This document shows, in pieces, positions 1 to 6,375 of a stretch of DNA of 8,417 bases (positions are counted from its first letter, which is position 1; each line of letters begins with the position of its first letter). The notes below the pieces were generated by a model. The model searched no databases. It was not told the origin of the DNA and saw only the letters and a program-made list of their open reading frames with translations. Origin of the DNA: Planococcus sp. (in: firmicutes) (lineage in GTDB: Bacteria > Bacillota > Bacilli > Bacillales_A > Planococcaceae); NCBI GenBank assembly GCA_030147225.1, contig JASLAI010000076.1:1-8417 (forward strand), read 5' to 3'. The position numbers were made by a program, and so were the translations under genes.

Positions 1-553
1 CATGTCTTCTGCTTAAGAGCCGGTTGAACCATGTATCGTTCTCCTTTGCTCCATCAATCGATTGAATCACTAATAACGAAACGGCTCCATTATGGTGCAA
101 GTATGTCGCCATATCAAACGCGTAGCGATGAGACGGTGGAGATGGCGCCTCAAAAATACCGCTAACCTGAAACACAGACCGATCCACCAGGTTTTCCAGT
201 TGAAGTTTTTGTTCAGCTGAGGTCAGTTGGTACCGAGCATAAACCACCGTCTCCTCTTCTAAAACCGCGAATCCCCTAAGACTGTCACCGTCAATTACTG
301 CACCAGGCTTGAAAACCAGTTCTCCTGTATAAGGCAACGAAACGTCAACTATTTGCTGGCTGCGGATATCCTGTAACAGATACACGGTACAGGCAAATAA
401 AAGCACGCTTATGATCACCACCGTGCTTTCACTTTTCCAAAACATCCAACAAAAAAGCAGCAACATGAACACGAGTTGAACCGGTGTTTCATGCGCTGCG
501 TATGTCGCAAGAGCTGTTGCTGTTGCCAGGTATAAAAAAAGAGTGCTTGTTAT
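1..553 (-). CDS. comEC: ComEC N-terminal part (DNA uptake channel), truncated by window edge, start unresolved
   Basis: The minus frame left of comEB is open from about position 586 to the window edge and encodes about 184 residues. ComEC is the polytopic membrane channel that carries transforming single-stranded DNA into the cytoplasm. Three hydrophobic segments come first (about residues 4-22, beginning STLFLYLATATAL; 26-41; 44-62). A soluble region resembling the ComEC N-terminal DUF4131 domain follows, including the FDMATYLHHNGAV stretch near its end. The competence, metallo-beta-lactamase and later helical parts lie outside the window. Position after comEB fits the comEA-comEB-comEC order. 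The start is a problem: no in-frame ATG, GTG or TTG precedes the first helix. CGGAG (564-568) sits 10 nt before an ATA codon at 553-551. The first standard starts are GTG at 472-470 and ATG at 466-464, which would delete helix 1. Identity is fairly sure; the 5' end is not. Confidence 0.8.
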   Translation of the reverse strand, partial: MTSTLFLYLATATALATYAAHETPVQLVFMLLLFCWMFWKSESTVVIISVLLFACTVYLLQDIRSQQIVDVSLPYTGELVFKPGAVIDGDSLRGFAVLEEETVVYARYQLTSAEQKLQLENLVDRSVFQVSGIFEAPSPPSHRYAFDMATYLHHNGAVSLLVIQSIDGAKENDTWFNRLLSRRH

Positions 554-1122
554 ACTTCGATTTCTCCGAATAATTGATTCACCCGTTCATTGTAATGGGC
601 CAATTCTTCTTCGCTTCCGCCTTTTTCACGCAATTTCTCAAGCAGCTCTATATATAAAGCCGATTTTTCCACACTCAAAAAATCGATTTTCCGTTCATCG
701 AATACCACTTGCACAACTTCCACGCCAGCCTGCTCCAACAATTCGATCGCATATTCGTGATTTTTATAGTCGGTGGCGTAATACAGACGGGAAATGCCCG
801 CTTGGATAATCGATTTCGTGCATTGGAGGCATGGGAAATGGCTGACATACATATCTGCCCCGTTGACGCTGACACCATACTTCGAGCATTGCAGCAATGC
901 ATTCATCTCTGCATGAATCGTCCGGACACAATGTCCGTCTACGACATAACAGCCTTTGTCGATGCAATGGTCGCCTCCCGAAATCGATCCGTTATAGCCG
1001 CCCGCCATGATTCTCCGGTCACGCACGATGGTTGCTCCGACAGCCAGTCGGGTACATGTGCTTCTAAGTGCGAGCAAATGGCTTTGCGCCATGAAAAATT
1101 GGTCCCAAGTTATTCGCTTCAT
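550..1122 (-). CDS. comEB: ComEB, dCMP deaminase-family zinc protein
   Basis: This 190-residue protein belongs to the cytidine/deoxycytidylate deaminase family. The family converts dCMP to dUMP, feeding dTMP synthesis, in the cytoplasm. The zinc site is intact: HAE with H70 and catalytic E72, and PCLQC with C98 and C101. The substrate-loop region GGYNGSISGG lies at residues 41-50. A charged, probably helical tail follows residue 150. The ATG start has a strong AGGAGG 7 nt upstream. In B. subtilis the equivalent gene lies in the comE operon but is dispensable for transformation, so its link to competence is mainly positional. The stop codon overlaps the presumed comEC initiation site. A spacer of 82 nt separates it from comEA, longer than other gaps in the run, and a weak promoter may lie there. 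Family assignment is firm; preference for dCMP is inferred from the family. Confidence 0.93.
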   Translation of the reverse strand: MKRITWDQFFMAQSHLLALRSTCTRLAVGATIVRDRRIMAGGYNGSISGGDHCIDKGCYVVDGHCVRTIHAEMNALLQCSKYGVSVNGADMYVSHFPCLQCTKSIIQAGISRLYYATDYKNHEYAIELLEQAGVEVVQVVFDERKIDFLSVEKSALYIELLEKLREKGGSEEELAHYNERVNQLFGEIEV

Positions 1123-1153
1123 TTAATTGCCTCCTGCTAGTGTAGTTAAAATA

Positions 1154-1181
1154 AGTGTAGCAGAGGGGACAGTTTCGTCAA
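1154..1181 (-). promoter_or_regulatory. possible weak promoter upstream of comEB
   Basis: In the comEA-comEB gap the minus strand carries TTGACG (1176-1181), a 16-nt spacer and TACACT (1154-1159). These match the sigma-A consensus at five and four of six positions. Output would start about 25 nt upstream of the comEB ribosome binding site. Because comEA and comEB are codirectional and no terminator lies between them, this would be a secondary promoter at most. A chance match is possible. Confidence 0.3.
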
Positions 1182-1204
1182 CCGTCTTTTAATATACATG
1201 CTTG

Positions 1205-1828
1205 CTATTTGACGATAATGAGATCCTTTAATTTCTCGAAACTCTTGTCACCGATTCCTGTGACTTCCGTCAATTCTTCTGGCGCCTTAAAACTTCCGGC
1301 TTCCTCCCGGTAAGCAAGAATTGCAGCAGCCTTCGAAGGACCGATTCCAGGCAGCTCCATCAATTCAGCTTCAGTAGCCGTATTGATATTGATTAGGCTG
1401 CTTCCGCTCGCGGAGGCTGTAGTTGAAACTGCGGGCAAAACGACTTCTTCTCCATTCGCAGGAACGTACAGACTGGTTTCGTCTACAACAATCAATGCCA
1501 GGTTAATGGCGCGGCTGTCGGCTTCAGGTGTAAATCCGCCAGCTGCATTTATGGCATCCTGCATGCGGGATCCTGCCGGAAGCTCATACACGCCTGGCTT
1601 AGCTACCTGCCCTTTCATATCGATCATCAATGTGGATGCAACTATGGGATTTTCATTTACAGGGGTTTCTGTCTGCTGAGGGGCTTCAGCGTTGATTAAT
1701 TCGAGAGAAGAAACCGGCGATGTTTCCGGCTTTTCTTGGGGGAAAAAGATATAAAGCATCAATAGCGCTATGGCCACAGTGGGGATCAACAGCCATGCGG
1801 GTTTGCTCTGAAGCTGGGATAGTTTCAG
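1205..1828 (-). CDS. comEA: ComEA, membrane-anchored DNA receptor for competence
   Basis: ComEA binds exogenous double-stranded DNA at the outer face of the membrane and delivers it to ComEC. With the start used here the protein has 207 residues, close to the roughly 205 of B. subtilis ComEA. A short cytoplasmic lead containing lysines comes first, then a membrane helix (about 11-31), a Pro/Glu/Thr-rich linker, an SLBB domain (about 67-123, KGQVAKPGVYEL) and a C-terminal helix-hairpin-helix pair (about 146-207, LPGIGPSKAAAI and VTGIGDKSFEKL) that contacts DNA. The start is uncertain. The only standard in-frame candidate, TTG at 1789-1787, falls within the membrane helix and has no Shine-Dalgarno sequence. 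A CTG at 1828-1826 lies 8 nt after AACGAGG and gives a complete anchor, so it is preferred. An ATG at 1835-1833 is out of frame. Domain identity is firm. Confidence 0.88.
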   Translation of the reverse strand: MKLSQLQSKPAWLLIPTVAIALLMLYIFFPQEKPETSPVSSLELINAEAPQQTETPVNENPIVASTLMIDMKGQVAKPGVYELPAGSRMQDAINAAGGFTPEADSRAINLALIVVDETSLYVPANGEEVVLPAVSTTASASGSSLININTATEAELMELPGIGPSKAAAILAYREEAGSFKAPEELTEVTGIGDKSFEKLKDLIIVK

Positions 1829-1836
1829 CTGACATT

Positions 1837-1844
1837 CCTCGTTT
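1837..1844 (-). promoter_or_regulatory. Shine-Dalgarno that decides the comEA start
   Basis: The minus strand reads AAACGAGG here. It is 8 nt from an in-frame CTG (1828-1826) but only 1 nt from the out-of-frame ATG (1835-1833). Normal spacing therefore favours the CTG. Confidence 0.55.
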
Positions 1845-1876
1845 CTTCAGAAGGCAATTAAATGGAAGCTGTTTGA

Positions 1877-1906
1877 ATTATATAATAATTCTTTTATGAT
1901 TGTCCA
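1877..1906 (-). promoter_or_regulatory. sigma-A-type promoter of the comEA operon
   Basis: The minus strand has TGGACA (1901-1906), an 18-nt spacer and a perfect TATAAT (1877-1882), with AT-rich sequence between. Transcription would start near 1869-1870, leaving an untranslated leader of about 40 nt before the proposed comEA start. It lies just downstream of the terminator of the preceding operon, so the com genes appear to form a separate unit. No clear pair of ComK AT-boxes (AAAA-N5-TTTT) was seen nearby. This suggests basal expression rather than strict ComK control, but the absence was judged only by eye. Confidence 0.65.
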
Positions 1907-1921
1907 TCTTTTTCGAACACA

Positions 1922-1950
1922 CAAAAAGCCATCTGCAAATGCAAATGGCT
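1922..1950 (-). terminator. rho-independent terminator ending the yqeG-yqeM operon
   Basis: Read on the minus strand, AGCCATTTGC (1950-1941) pairs with GCAGATGGCT (1936-1927) across an ATTT loop. This is a 10-bp stem with one U-G wobble, followed directly by a T run (1926-1922 region). It lies 12 nt past the methyltransferase stop codon and upstream of the comEA promoter. The plus-strand side has no T run, so it should act in one direction. Confidence 0.82.
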
Positions 1951-1961
1951 CATTCATTAGT

Positions 1962-2687
1962 CTATATTTTTCTTGCATGAAAGAAAATCCGTTCACTTTC
2001 CTCAGCTGGAGACTGGTCAGTAAAGTCGGCCGTGACCGACTCGACGGAAAATCCTGCAGCCTCCAGCCACGCAATGTATACATCGATGGGAAAGGTCTGC
2101 TGTTCATGTGTTTCTTCGAAACGCTCGAACAATCCATTTTGGCGAACAAAGAAAGTCATATCATGGATTATACTATGTTCCGCTTCTCCAGGCTCAGTAT
2201 GCCAGATATAAGCGATTTCTTCCGCATCATAGACAAATGGACTGGCCATATAAACCATATCCACTTTAAAGACGGAATGCACATCAAAGAAAAAATGGCC
2301 GCCCGAGTTCAATGCTTCATAAACTTCTTTGAAGGTTTGCTGGACTTGTTGTTCACTCTGCAAATAATTCAACGAATCAATGGCAACTGTAACAATATCA
2401 AATCCAGCAAGCCCTTCCAGATTATCCATAGACAATTGAAGCACCGGAATTGATTGGTTCGCTTCCTGGAAACGCTGATTAGCAACCGTCAGCATGTCTT
2501 CAGACAAGTCGCTTGCCATCACCTCATAGCTCATTTCAGCAAAAAGCTGTGATAATGTGCCAGTTCCACACGCCACATCCAGCAATTTGCCGGATGGAAC
2601 GCGGGAAGCGACCCACTCCACATACTTTTCATAAGGAATATCCTCCATCAGTCCATCATAGACTGCGGCAAATTTTCCGTATTTCAT
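1962..2687 (-). CDS. yqeM: class I SAM-dependent methyltransferase (YqeM-like)
   Basis: This 241-residue protein has a Rossmann-type SAM-binding fold. Motif I is LLDVACGTGTLS (about residues 35-46). An acidic residue at the end of strand 2 (D60 in MASDLSEDML) should bind the ribose of SAM, and the N-terminal YGKFAAVYDGLMEDIPYEKY stretch is typical of this subfamily. Position directly after rsfS matches B. subtilis yqeM, which is of similar length. The substrate is not known; the operon context suggests an RNA or ribosome-linked target, but that is only association. Its ATG overlaps the rsfS stop codon by 4 nt (ATGA), so it is probably translationally coupled. It is the last gene before a strong terminator. 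The methyltransferase assignment is firm; the specific function is open. Confidence 0.88.
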   Translation of the reverse strand: MKYGKFAAVYDGLMEDIPYEKYVEWVASRVPSGKLLDVACGTGTLSQLFAEMSYEVMASDLSEDMLTVANQRFQEANQSIPVLQLSMDNLEGLAGFDIVTVAIDSLNYLQSEQQVQQTFKEVYEALNSGGHFFFDVHSVFKVDMVYMASPFVYDAEEIAYIWHTEPGEAEHSIIHDMTFFVRQNGLFERFEETHEQQTFPIDVYIAWLEAAGFSVESVTADFTDQSPAEESERIFFHARKI

Positions 2688-3022
2688 ATTTCCATTTGTG
2701 GAGCTTCTCTCCAGAGACGTTCTAAGTTGTAGTATGAGCGTTCGTCTTTATGGAAAACGTGTGCCACTACATCGCCAAGATCGACAAGGATCCAACGAGC
2801 AGCGTCAAATCCTTCAACGCTTTTCACATCATGGCCTTCTTCATGGGCTTTGTCCATGATTTCTCTTGCGATCGACTGAACCTGACGATCAGAATTCCCT
2901 GTGCAGATGACGAAGAAATCAGCCAAAAGCGAAATCCCCTCCATGTTCAAAACCACGATGTCTTCTGCTTTTTTATCTTCTGCAGCGTTATAAGCTACTT
3001 GTAGTAAAGTTTCTTTTGTCAT
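2684..3022 (-). CDS. rsfS: ribosomal silencing factor RsfS
   Basis: RsfS (DUF143/Iojap family, YqeL in B. subtilis) binds protein L14 of the 50S subunit and blocks subunit joining, lowering translation in starvation. The 112-residue product has the usual small-domain length. Family features are visible: SLLADFFVICTGNSDRQVQ (about 31-49), VEGFDAARWILVDLGDVVAH (about 69-88), and the closing HKDERSYYNLERLW stretch. The start chosen is MTKETLLQ at 3022. It overlaps the yqeK stop by 4 nt (ATGA) and follows the purine-rich AAAGGGAAAG. An upstream ATG at 3064 is open but would add 14 residues lying inside yqeK and is less likely. It overlaps the next gene, the methyltransferase, by 4 nt. Confidence 0.94.
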   Translation of the reverse strand: MTKETLLQVAYNAAEDKKAEDIVVLNMEGISLLADFFVICTGNSDRQVQSIAREIMDKAHEEGHDVKSVEGFDAARWILVDLGDVVAHVFHKDERSYYNLERLWREAPQMEI

Positions 3023-3594
3023 TCTTTCACTTTCCCTTTCTGTTGCACGAAGTAATTGTAGCACTTCAGTGAATCCGGAAATACCGGTTGATTTTTTGAT
3101 ACTAAAAATTCGATGGAATGTTTGACCGAGGCTTCCATCATAACATCCAATCCGCGTTCTTTTAATTGTCGCAATTCTTCAACACCTGTAAATTTGCGAT
3201 TCGGTTCGATCAGATCGGCAATATAGACGACTTTCTCCAAATCAGACATACTTTCGCGTCCTGTCGTATGGTAGCGAATGGCATTTAATACATCTTCATC
3301 TTCTACTTCGAATTCAGTTTTCGCCACATAAGCGCCTACAGGTGCATGCCAAAGTTCTGCATGGTATTCGAGCAATAACGGATCCAGTTTTTCAGAAACG
3401 ATAATGGACTTCATCCACTCCCGATCCGAAAATTTCGCAACGTCGTGCAAGATTGCAGCAGTTTGGGCCTTAGACTCGGGAACATTAAATTCCTTGGCCA
3501 ATTCAATGGCCGTATCCACGACGCCAAGCACATGTATAAAACGATTTTCTGGAAGTCTTTCTTTAACGACCTTCAGCATTTGACTGTGATCCAT
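3019..3594 (-). CDS. yqeK: HD-domain diadenosine tetraphosphatase YqeK
   Basis: This 191-residue HD-superfamily metal hydrolase matches YqeK. Members from B. subtilis and S. aureus are reported to cleave Ap4A symmetrically to two ADP. Metal ligands are visible in order: H21 in RFIHVLGV, the HD pair H50-D51 in AAILHDVAKF, H83 in LWHAPVGAY, H109 in IRYHTTG and D127 in YIADLIEP. The start at 3594 has GAAAGGAG 7 nt upstream and gives an N-terminus like B. subtilis YqeK. The first 32 nt overlap the end of nadD in another frame. Pairing with nadD is common in Bacillota; both act on adenylated dinucleotides, so coupled control of NAD synthesis and Ap4A is plausible but inferred. Confidence 0.92.
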   Translation of the reverse strand: MDHSQMLKVVKERLPENRFIHVLGVVDTAIELAKEFNVPESKAQTAAILHDVAKFSDREWMKSIIVSEKLDPLLLEYHAELWHAPVGAYVAKTEFEVEDEDVLNAIRYHTTGRESMSDLEKVVYIADLIEPNRKFTGVEELRQLKERGLDVMMEASVKHSIEFLVSKNQPVFPDSLKCYNYFVQQKGKVKE

Positions 3595-4150
3595 ATAAGC
3601 GCTCCTTTCGAATAAAAGCCTCTACTCGTTCAGGCACCAAAAATGCAAGTGGCCGTTCGGTTGCAGCGCGCTCCCTAAGCATTGTTGATGATAGCAGCAA
3701 TTCGGGTGAATCGATCATCATGACCGGATAGGGTGTCTCTGTATTATACCCCGGACGCTTGACTCCGATAAAGCGAATCAACTTCACTAAGTCGTCAATC
3801 CGGTACCAGGAGGACAACCCTTCCACCATATCGCCACCAATGATGAAGTAGAATTCCGTGTCCGGTTCCTGTTCAGTCAGTTTCGTCAACGTATCAAAAG
3901 AATAGGAGACTCCGCCGCTTTTGATTTCGAAATCTTCCACTTCGAATTGCGGATGGCCTGAAATCGCTAGCTTTGTCATCATCAGTCGCTGCTCTGCATT
4001 AGCTCCTGCTACTTCTTTATGAGGAGCGATGTAATTGGGCATAAAGCGTACTTCATCTAATCCAACTGCATAGTAAGCTTCATTGGCCATAATGAGATGG
4101 CCGAGATGAGGTGGATTGAAAGTTCCACCTAATATCCCTACCTTCTTCAT
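3563..4150 (-). CDS. nadD: nicotinate-nucleotide adenylyltransferase NadD
   Basis: NadD joins nicotinate mononucleotide and ATP to make deamido-NAD, an essential step of NAD synthesis in the cytoplasm. The 195-residue protein has the nucleotidyltransferase phosphate-binding motif GGTFNPPHLGHL (about residues 9-20), with the family histidines H15 and H18. Further on come IIGGDMVEGLSSW (about 103-115) and, near the C-terminus, SSTMLRERA, the counterpart of the ISSTxxR ATP-binding motif. Length fits bacterial NadD. The ATG overlaps the yqeI stop by 4 nt (ATGA) with no strong ribosome binding site, so translation is probably coupled. Its 3' end overlaps yqeK by 32 nt. Confidence 0.96.
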   Translation of the reverse strand: MKKVGILGGTFNPPHLGHLIMANEAYYAVGLDEVRFMPNYIAPHKEVAGANAEQRLMMTKLAISGHPQFEVEDFEIKSGGVSYSFDTLTKLTEQEPDTEFYFIIGGDMVEGLSSWYRIDDLVKLIRFIGVKRPGYNTETPYPVMMIDSPELLLSSTMLRERAATERPLAFLVPERVEAFIRKERLYGSQSNAEGR

Positions 4151-4446
4151 CTTTTAACCGGCAGCTCGATTTTTTTATTGTTAACCGACTGCTTGTAAAG
4201 TACTACTGTATGTCCAATCAATTGAACCAATTGGGATTTAGTGCCTTTAGCAAGAGCATGGGCCACTTCTTCTTTTCCATCTTCATTGTTTTGAAGAATG
4301 CTGATTTTTACTAGTTCACGTTTTTCCAATGCTTCTTTGATTTGAACAAGCATCGCTTCGTTGACGCCGCCTTTACCTACTTGAAAAATCGGATCAAGAT
4401 GATGTGCTTCGCTTCTCAAAAAGCTTTTTTGTTTAGTTGTTAACAT
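4147..4446 (-). CDS. yqeI: CRM-domain RNA-binding protein YqeI (YhbY family)
   Basis: This 99-residue single-domain protein is of the YhbY/CRM family, whose E. coli member associates with pre-50S particles and is linked to ribosome assembly. It shows the typical N-terminus LTTKQKSFLRSEAHHLDP (about 2-19) and the GKGG loop in FQVGKGGVNEAML (about 21-33) that contacts RNA. The C-terminal part includes the conserved IGHTVVLYK strand. The ATG is 5 nt after GGAGG and lies 14 nt inside the end of aroE. The 3' end overlaps nadD by 4 nt. Neighbouring yqeH and rsfS support a role in ribosome maturation; this is inference from the family and context. Confidence 0.94.
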   Translation of the reverse strand: MLTTKQKSFLRSEAHHLDPIFQVGKGGVNEAMLVQIKEALEKRELVKISILQNNEDGKEEVAHALAKGTKSQLVQLIGHTVVLYKQSVNNKKIELPVKR

Positions 4447-5260
4447 AAGTGCCTCCTAGTTTTTCTGTGATCAATTTGATCATTTTATCAGTATCCGGCT
4501 GAATGCCTGTCCATTTCTCAAATGCAATCGCACCTTGATAAACAAACATGCCAACACCATTTAATGTAATGCATTTTTTTTCTTGAGCTTTCTTTAAAAA
4601 AGGTGTTTCCAATGGGTTGTAGATTATATCCGCGGCTATAGTTCCAGCCTGCACCCGGTCCAGAGATATCGGCAATGCCTCACCCGTCGCCAATCCGACT
4701 GAAGTAGTTTGAATGAGCACCGCAAATTCAGCCAGCCGTTCCTCGGATTCTGTAAGCGTAACAGCTGAACCGCCGATTTCGGCCGCCAGTTCTTCTGCCC
4801 GGCGGAATGTGCGGTTGGTGACCGTGATATCCGTAAAGCCTGCACGCTTTAATGCAAAAGCAATCCCTCTCGCAGCACCGCCCGCTCCAATCAGCAAGAC
4901 TTTCTTCGATTTATCAACTTGATGAACAAGCATTGACTGAACAAAACCATCACCGTCCGTATTTGAGCCGACGAAATTTTTGCCATTGTAATGGACGGTG
5001 TTGACAGTATTCATCTGCATTGCGCTTTCTTCCAGCTTATCAAGAAACGATACGATCGATTGCTTATGGGGCAAAGTGATATTAAAGCCACTGATACCTA
5101 AAGTTTTCATGGCTTCGAATGATTTTTCAAGCTGAGATGGTTCTACATGAATGGGGATATAAGCAGCATCAATGCCATGCTCCTCAAACCACGTTTCATG
5201 CATAAAAGGGGATAAGGAATGGGCGATCGGATCACCAATCACCGCGTACCACTTCTTCAT
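4433..5260 (-). CDS. aroE: shikimate dehydrogenase AroE
   Basis: AroE reduces 3-dehydroshikimate to shikimate with NADPH in aromatic amino-acid synthesis. The 275-residue protein is complete. Shikimate-binding serines S15 and S17 sit in AHSLSPFMH. The catalytic K66 is in NITLPHKQ, N87 lies in NTVNTV and catalytic D102 in GSNTDGDGF. The dinucleotide-binding loop is GAGGAARG (about 125-132), followed by NRT (149-151), the NADP phosphate-binding signature. The start has AGGAGG 7 nt upstream. It lies 11 nt after yqeH and overlaps yqeI by 14 nt. B. subtilis calls the equivalent gene in this operon aroD. Confidence 0.96.
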   Translation of the reverse strand: MKKWYAVIGDPIAHSLSPFMHETWFEEHGIDAAYIPIHVEPSQLEKSFEAMKTLGISGFNITLPHKQSIVSFLDKLEESAMQMNTVNTVHYNGKNFVGSNTDGDGFVQSMLVHQVDKSKKVLLIGAGGAARGIAFALKRAGFTDITVTNRTFRRAEELAAEIGGSAVTLTESEERLAEFAVLIQTTSVGLATGEALPISLDRVQAGTIAADIIYNPLETPFLKKAQEKKCITLNGVGMFVYQGAIAFEKWTGIQPDTDKMIKLITEKLGGTYVNN

Positions 5261-5271
5261 CTGAAAACCTC

Positions 5272-6375
5272 CTAAATCAGCGATGGACGCAATAGAACTT
5301 CTACACCTTTAGGTGCATGGGCAGCAATGACTGCATTGCCGTGCTGGACTGTAATCCAGCCAAGGCCTGAAAATACAATATCGGTTTTGGCTTCTTTGAC
5401 GCTAAATTCATGGCGTACAAGTTCTGGAAAATCATCTTTGTATTCAGCTGAAGGCGGGGCAAGCATATCACCTAAATGCTGCTCATACAAAGCATCTGCA
5501 TTCTCCAATTTGGTTCGGTGAATCGGCAGGTCATTGGCGATATGAACTGTAAATGACGAGCGCTCCCCTTGAATAAAGTCAAAACGCGCCAATCCGCCAA
5601 CAAATAAAGTTTGTTCCGCATTGAGCTGAAAGACCCGTGGTTTGATTTCTTTTTTCGGCATGATTTGCTTAAGATCCGCCGTTTTCAAATGATGAGCCAA
5701 TTGATGATGATTGATAATACCCGGCGTGTCGAACAACGAACGCTTATCATCCAAAGGAATTTCAATCATATCCAAAGTTGTTCCAGGGAAGTGCGAAGTC
5801 GTGATAACATCCGACTGTCCAGTAGCTTGTTTGATGACACGGTTGATGAACGTCGATTTTCCGACATTGGTACAGCCGACGACATAAACATCCTTGCCTT
5901 TGCGGTATTTTTCAATCGCTTCCATAGCTTCTGGAACCCCTGAGCCTTTGTGTGCGCTGACCGTCAAGATATCAACCGGCTGCAAACCTAATTTTCTAGC
6001 TTCCTGTTTCATCCAATGAATCAACTTATGCTGTTTAACCGACTTTGGCAAAAGATCTGCTTTATTGGCAATCAACAAAATGTCATTATTCCCTACAAAA
6101 CGGTGAAGACCTGGAAGCCAACTGCCATTAAAGTCAAAAATGTCGACAATTTTGACGATCAGGCCTTCGCGCTCTCCTAAGCCATTCAAAATTCGCAGAA
6201 AATCATCATCCGTTAAAGAAACCGGTTGAAGTTCATTGTAGTTCTTTAGACGGAAGCACCTCTGGCAAATAATCTCTTCTTTTTCTAACGAAGATGGCGG
6301 AGCATATCCTACCTCTTCTTTATTTTCAGTTTGTATCTGTACACCGCATCCGATGCAAGTTGGCATTTCACTCAA
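5272..6375 (-). CDS. yqeH: circularly permuted ribosome-assembly GTPase YqeH
   Basis: YqeH is a GTPase needed for 30S subunit assembly in B. subtilis. An N-terminal zinc finger (C7, C10, C37, C40: CIGC and CQRC) precedes a GTPase domain with permuted motif order G4-G5-G1-G2-G3: NKAD (about 104-107), SAH (about 140-142), P-loop GCTNVGKS (about 167-174), PGTT (about 197-200) and DTPG (about 216-219). A C-terminal region containing GGLARFDF and ENADALYEQHLGDM follows. The start chosen is TTG at 6375-6373: GGGAGG lies 7 nt upstream, TTGA overlaps the yqeG stop, and the 367-residue length is near the 366 of B. subtilis. The alternatives are GTG at 6390 (five residues longer) and ATG at 6366, which have worse spacing. 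Confidence 0.95.
   Translation of the reverse strand: MSEMPTCIGCGVQIQTENKEEVGYAPPSSLEKEEIICQRCFRLKNYNELQPVSLTDDDFLRILNGLGEREGLIVKIVDIFDFNGSWLPGLHRFVGNNDILLIANKADLLPKSVKQHKLIHWMKQEARKLGLQPVDILTVSAHKGSGVPEAMEAIEKYRKGKDVYVVGCTNVGKSTFINRVIKQATGQSDVITTSHFPGTTLDMIEIPLDDKRSLFDTPGIINHHQLAHHLKTADLKQIMPKKEIKPRVFQLNAEQTLFVGGLARFDFIQGERSSFTVHIANDLPIHRTKLENADALYEQHLGDMLAPPSAEYKDDFPELVRHEFSVKEAKTDIVFSGLGWITVQHGNAVIAAHAPKGVEVLLRPSLI

Noticed and set aside
534..540. Seven-base homopolymer at the comEC 5' end as a frameshift site explaining the missing start
   Set aside because: Shifting frame there does not help: one upstream frame is comEB with its stop, and the other has a stop and no start codon. A substitution at the ATAA junction explains it better.
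709..1140. 143-codon plus-strand open frame opposite comEB
   Set aside because: Antisense shadow of a deaminase gene with intact zinc motifs; no initiation signal and low-complexity composition.
1896..2453. 185-codon plus-strand open frame opposite the methyltransferase gene
   Set aside because: It is antisense to a gene with clear SAM-binding motifs, has no ribosome binding site, crosses the terminator and shows no recognisable domain.
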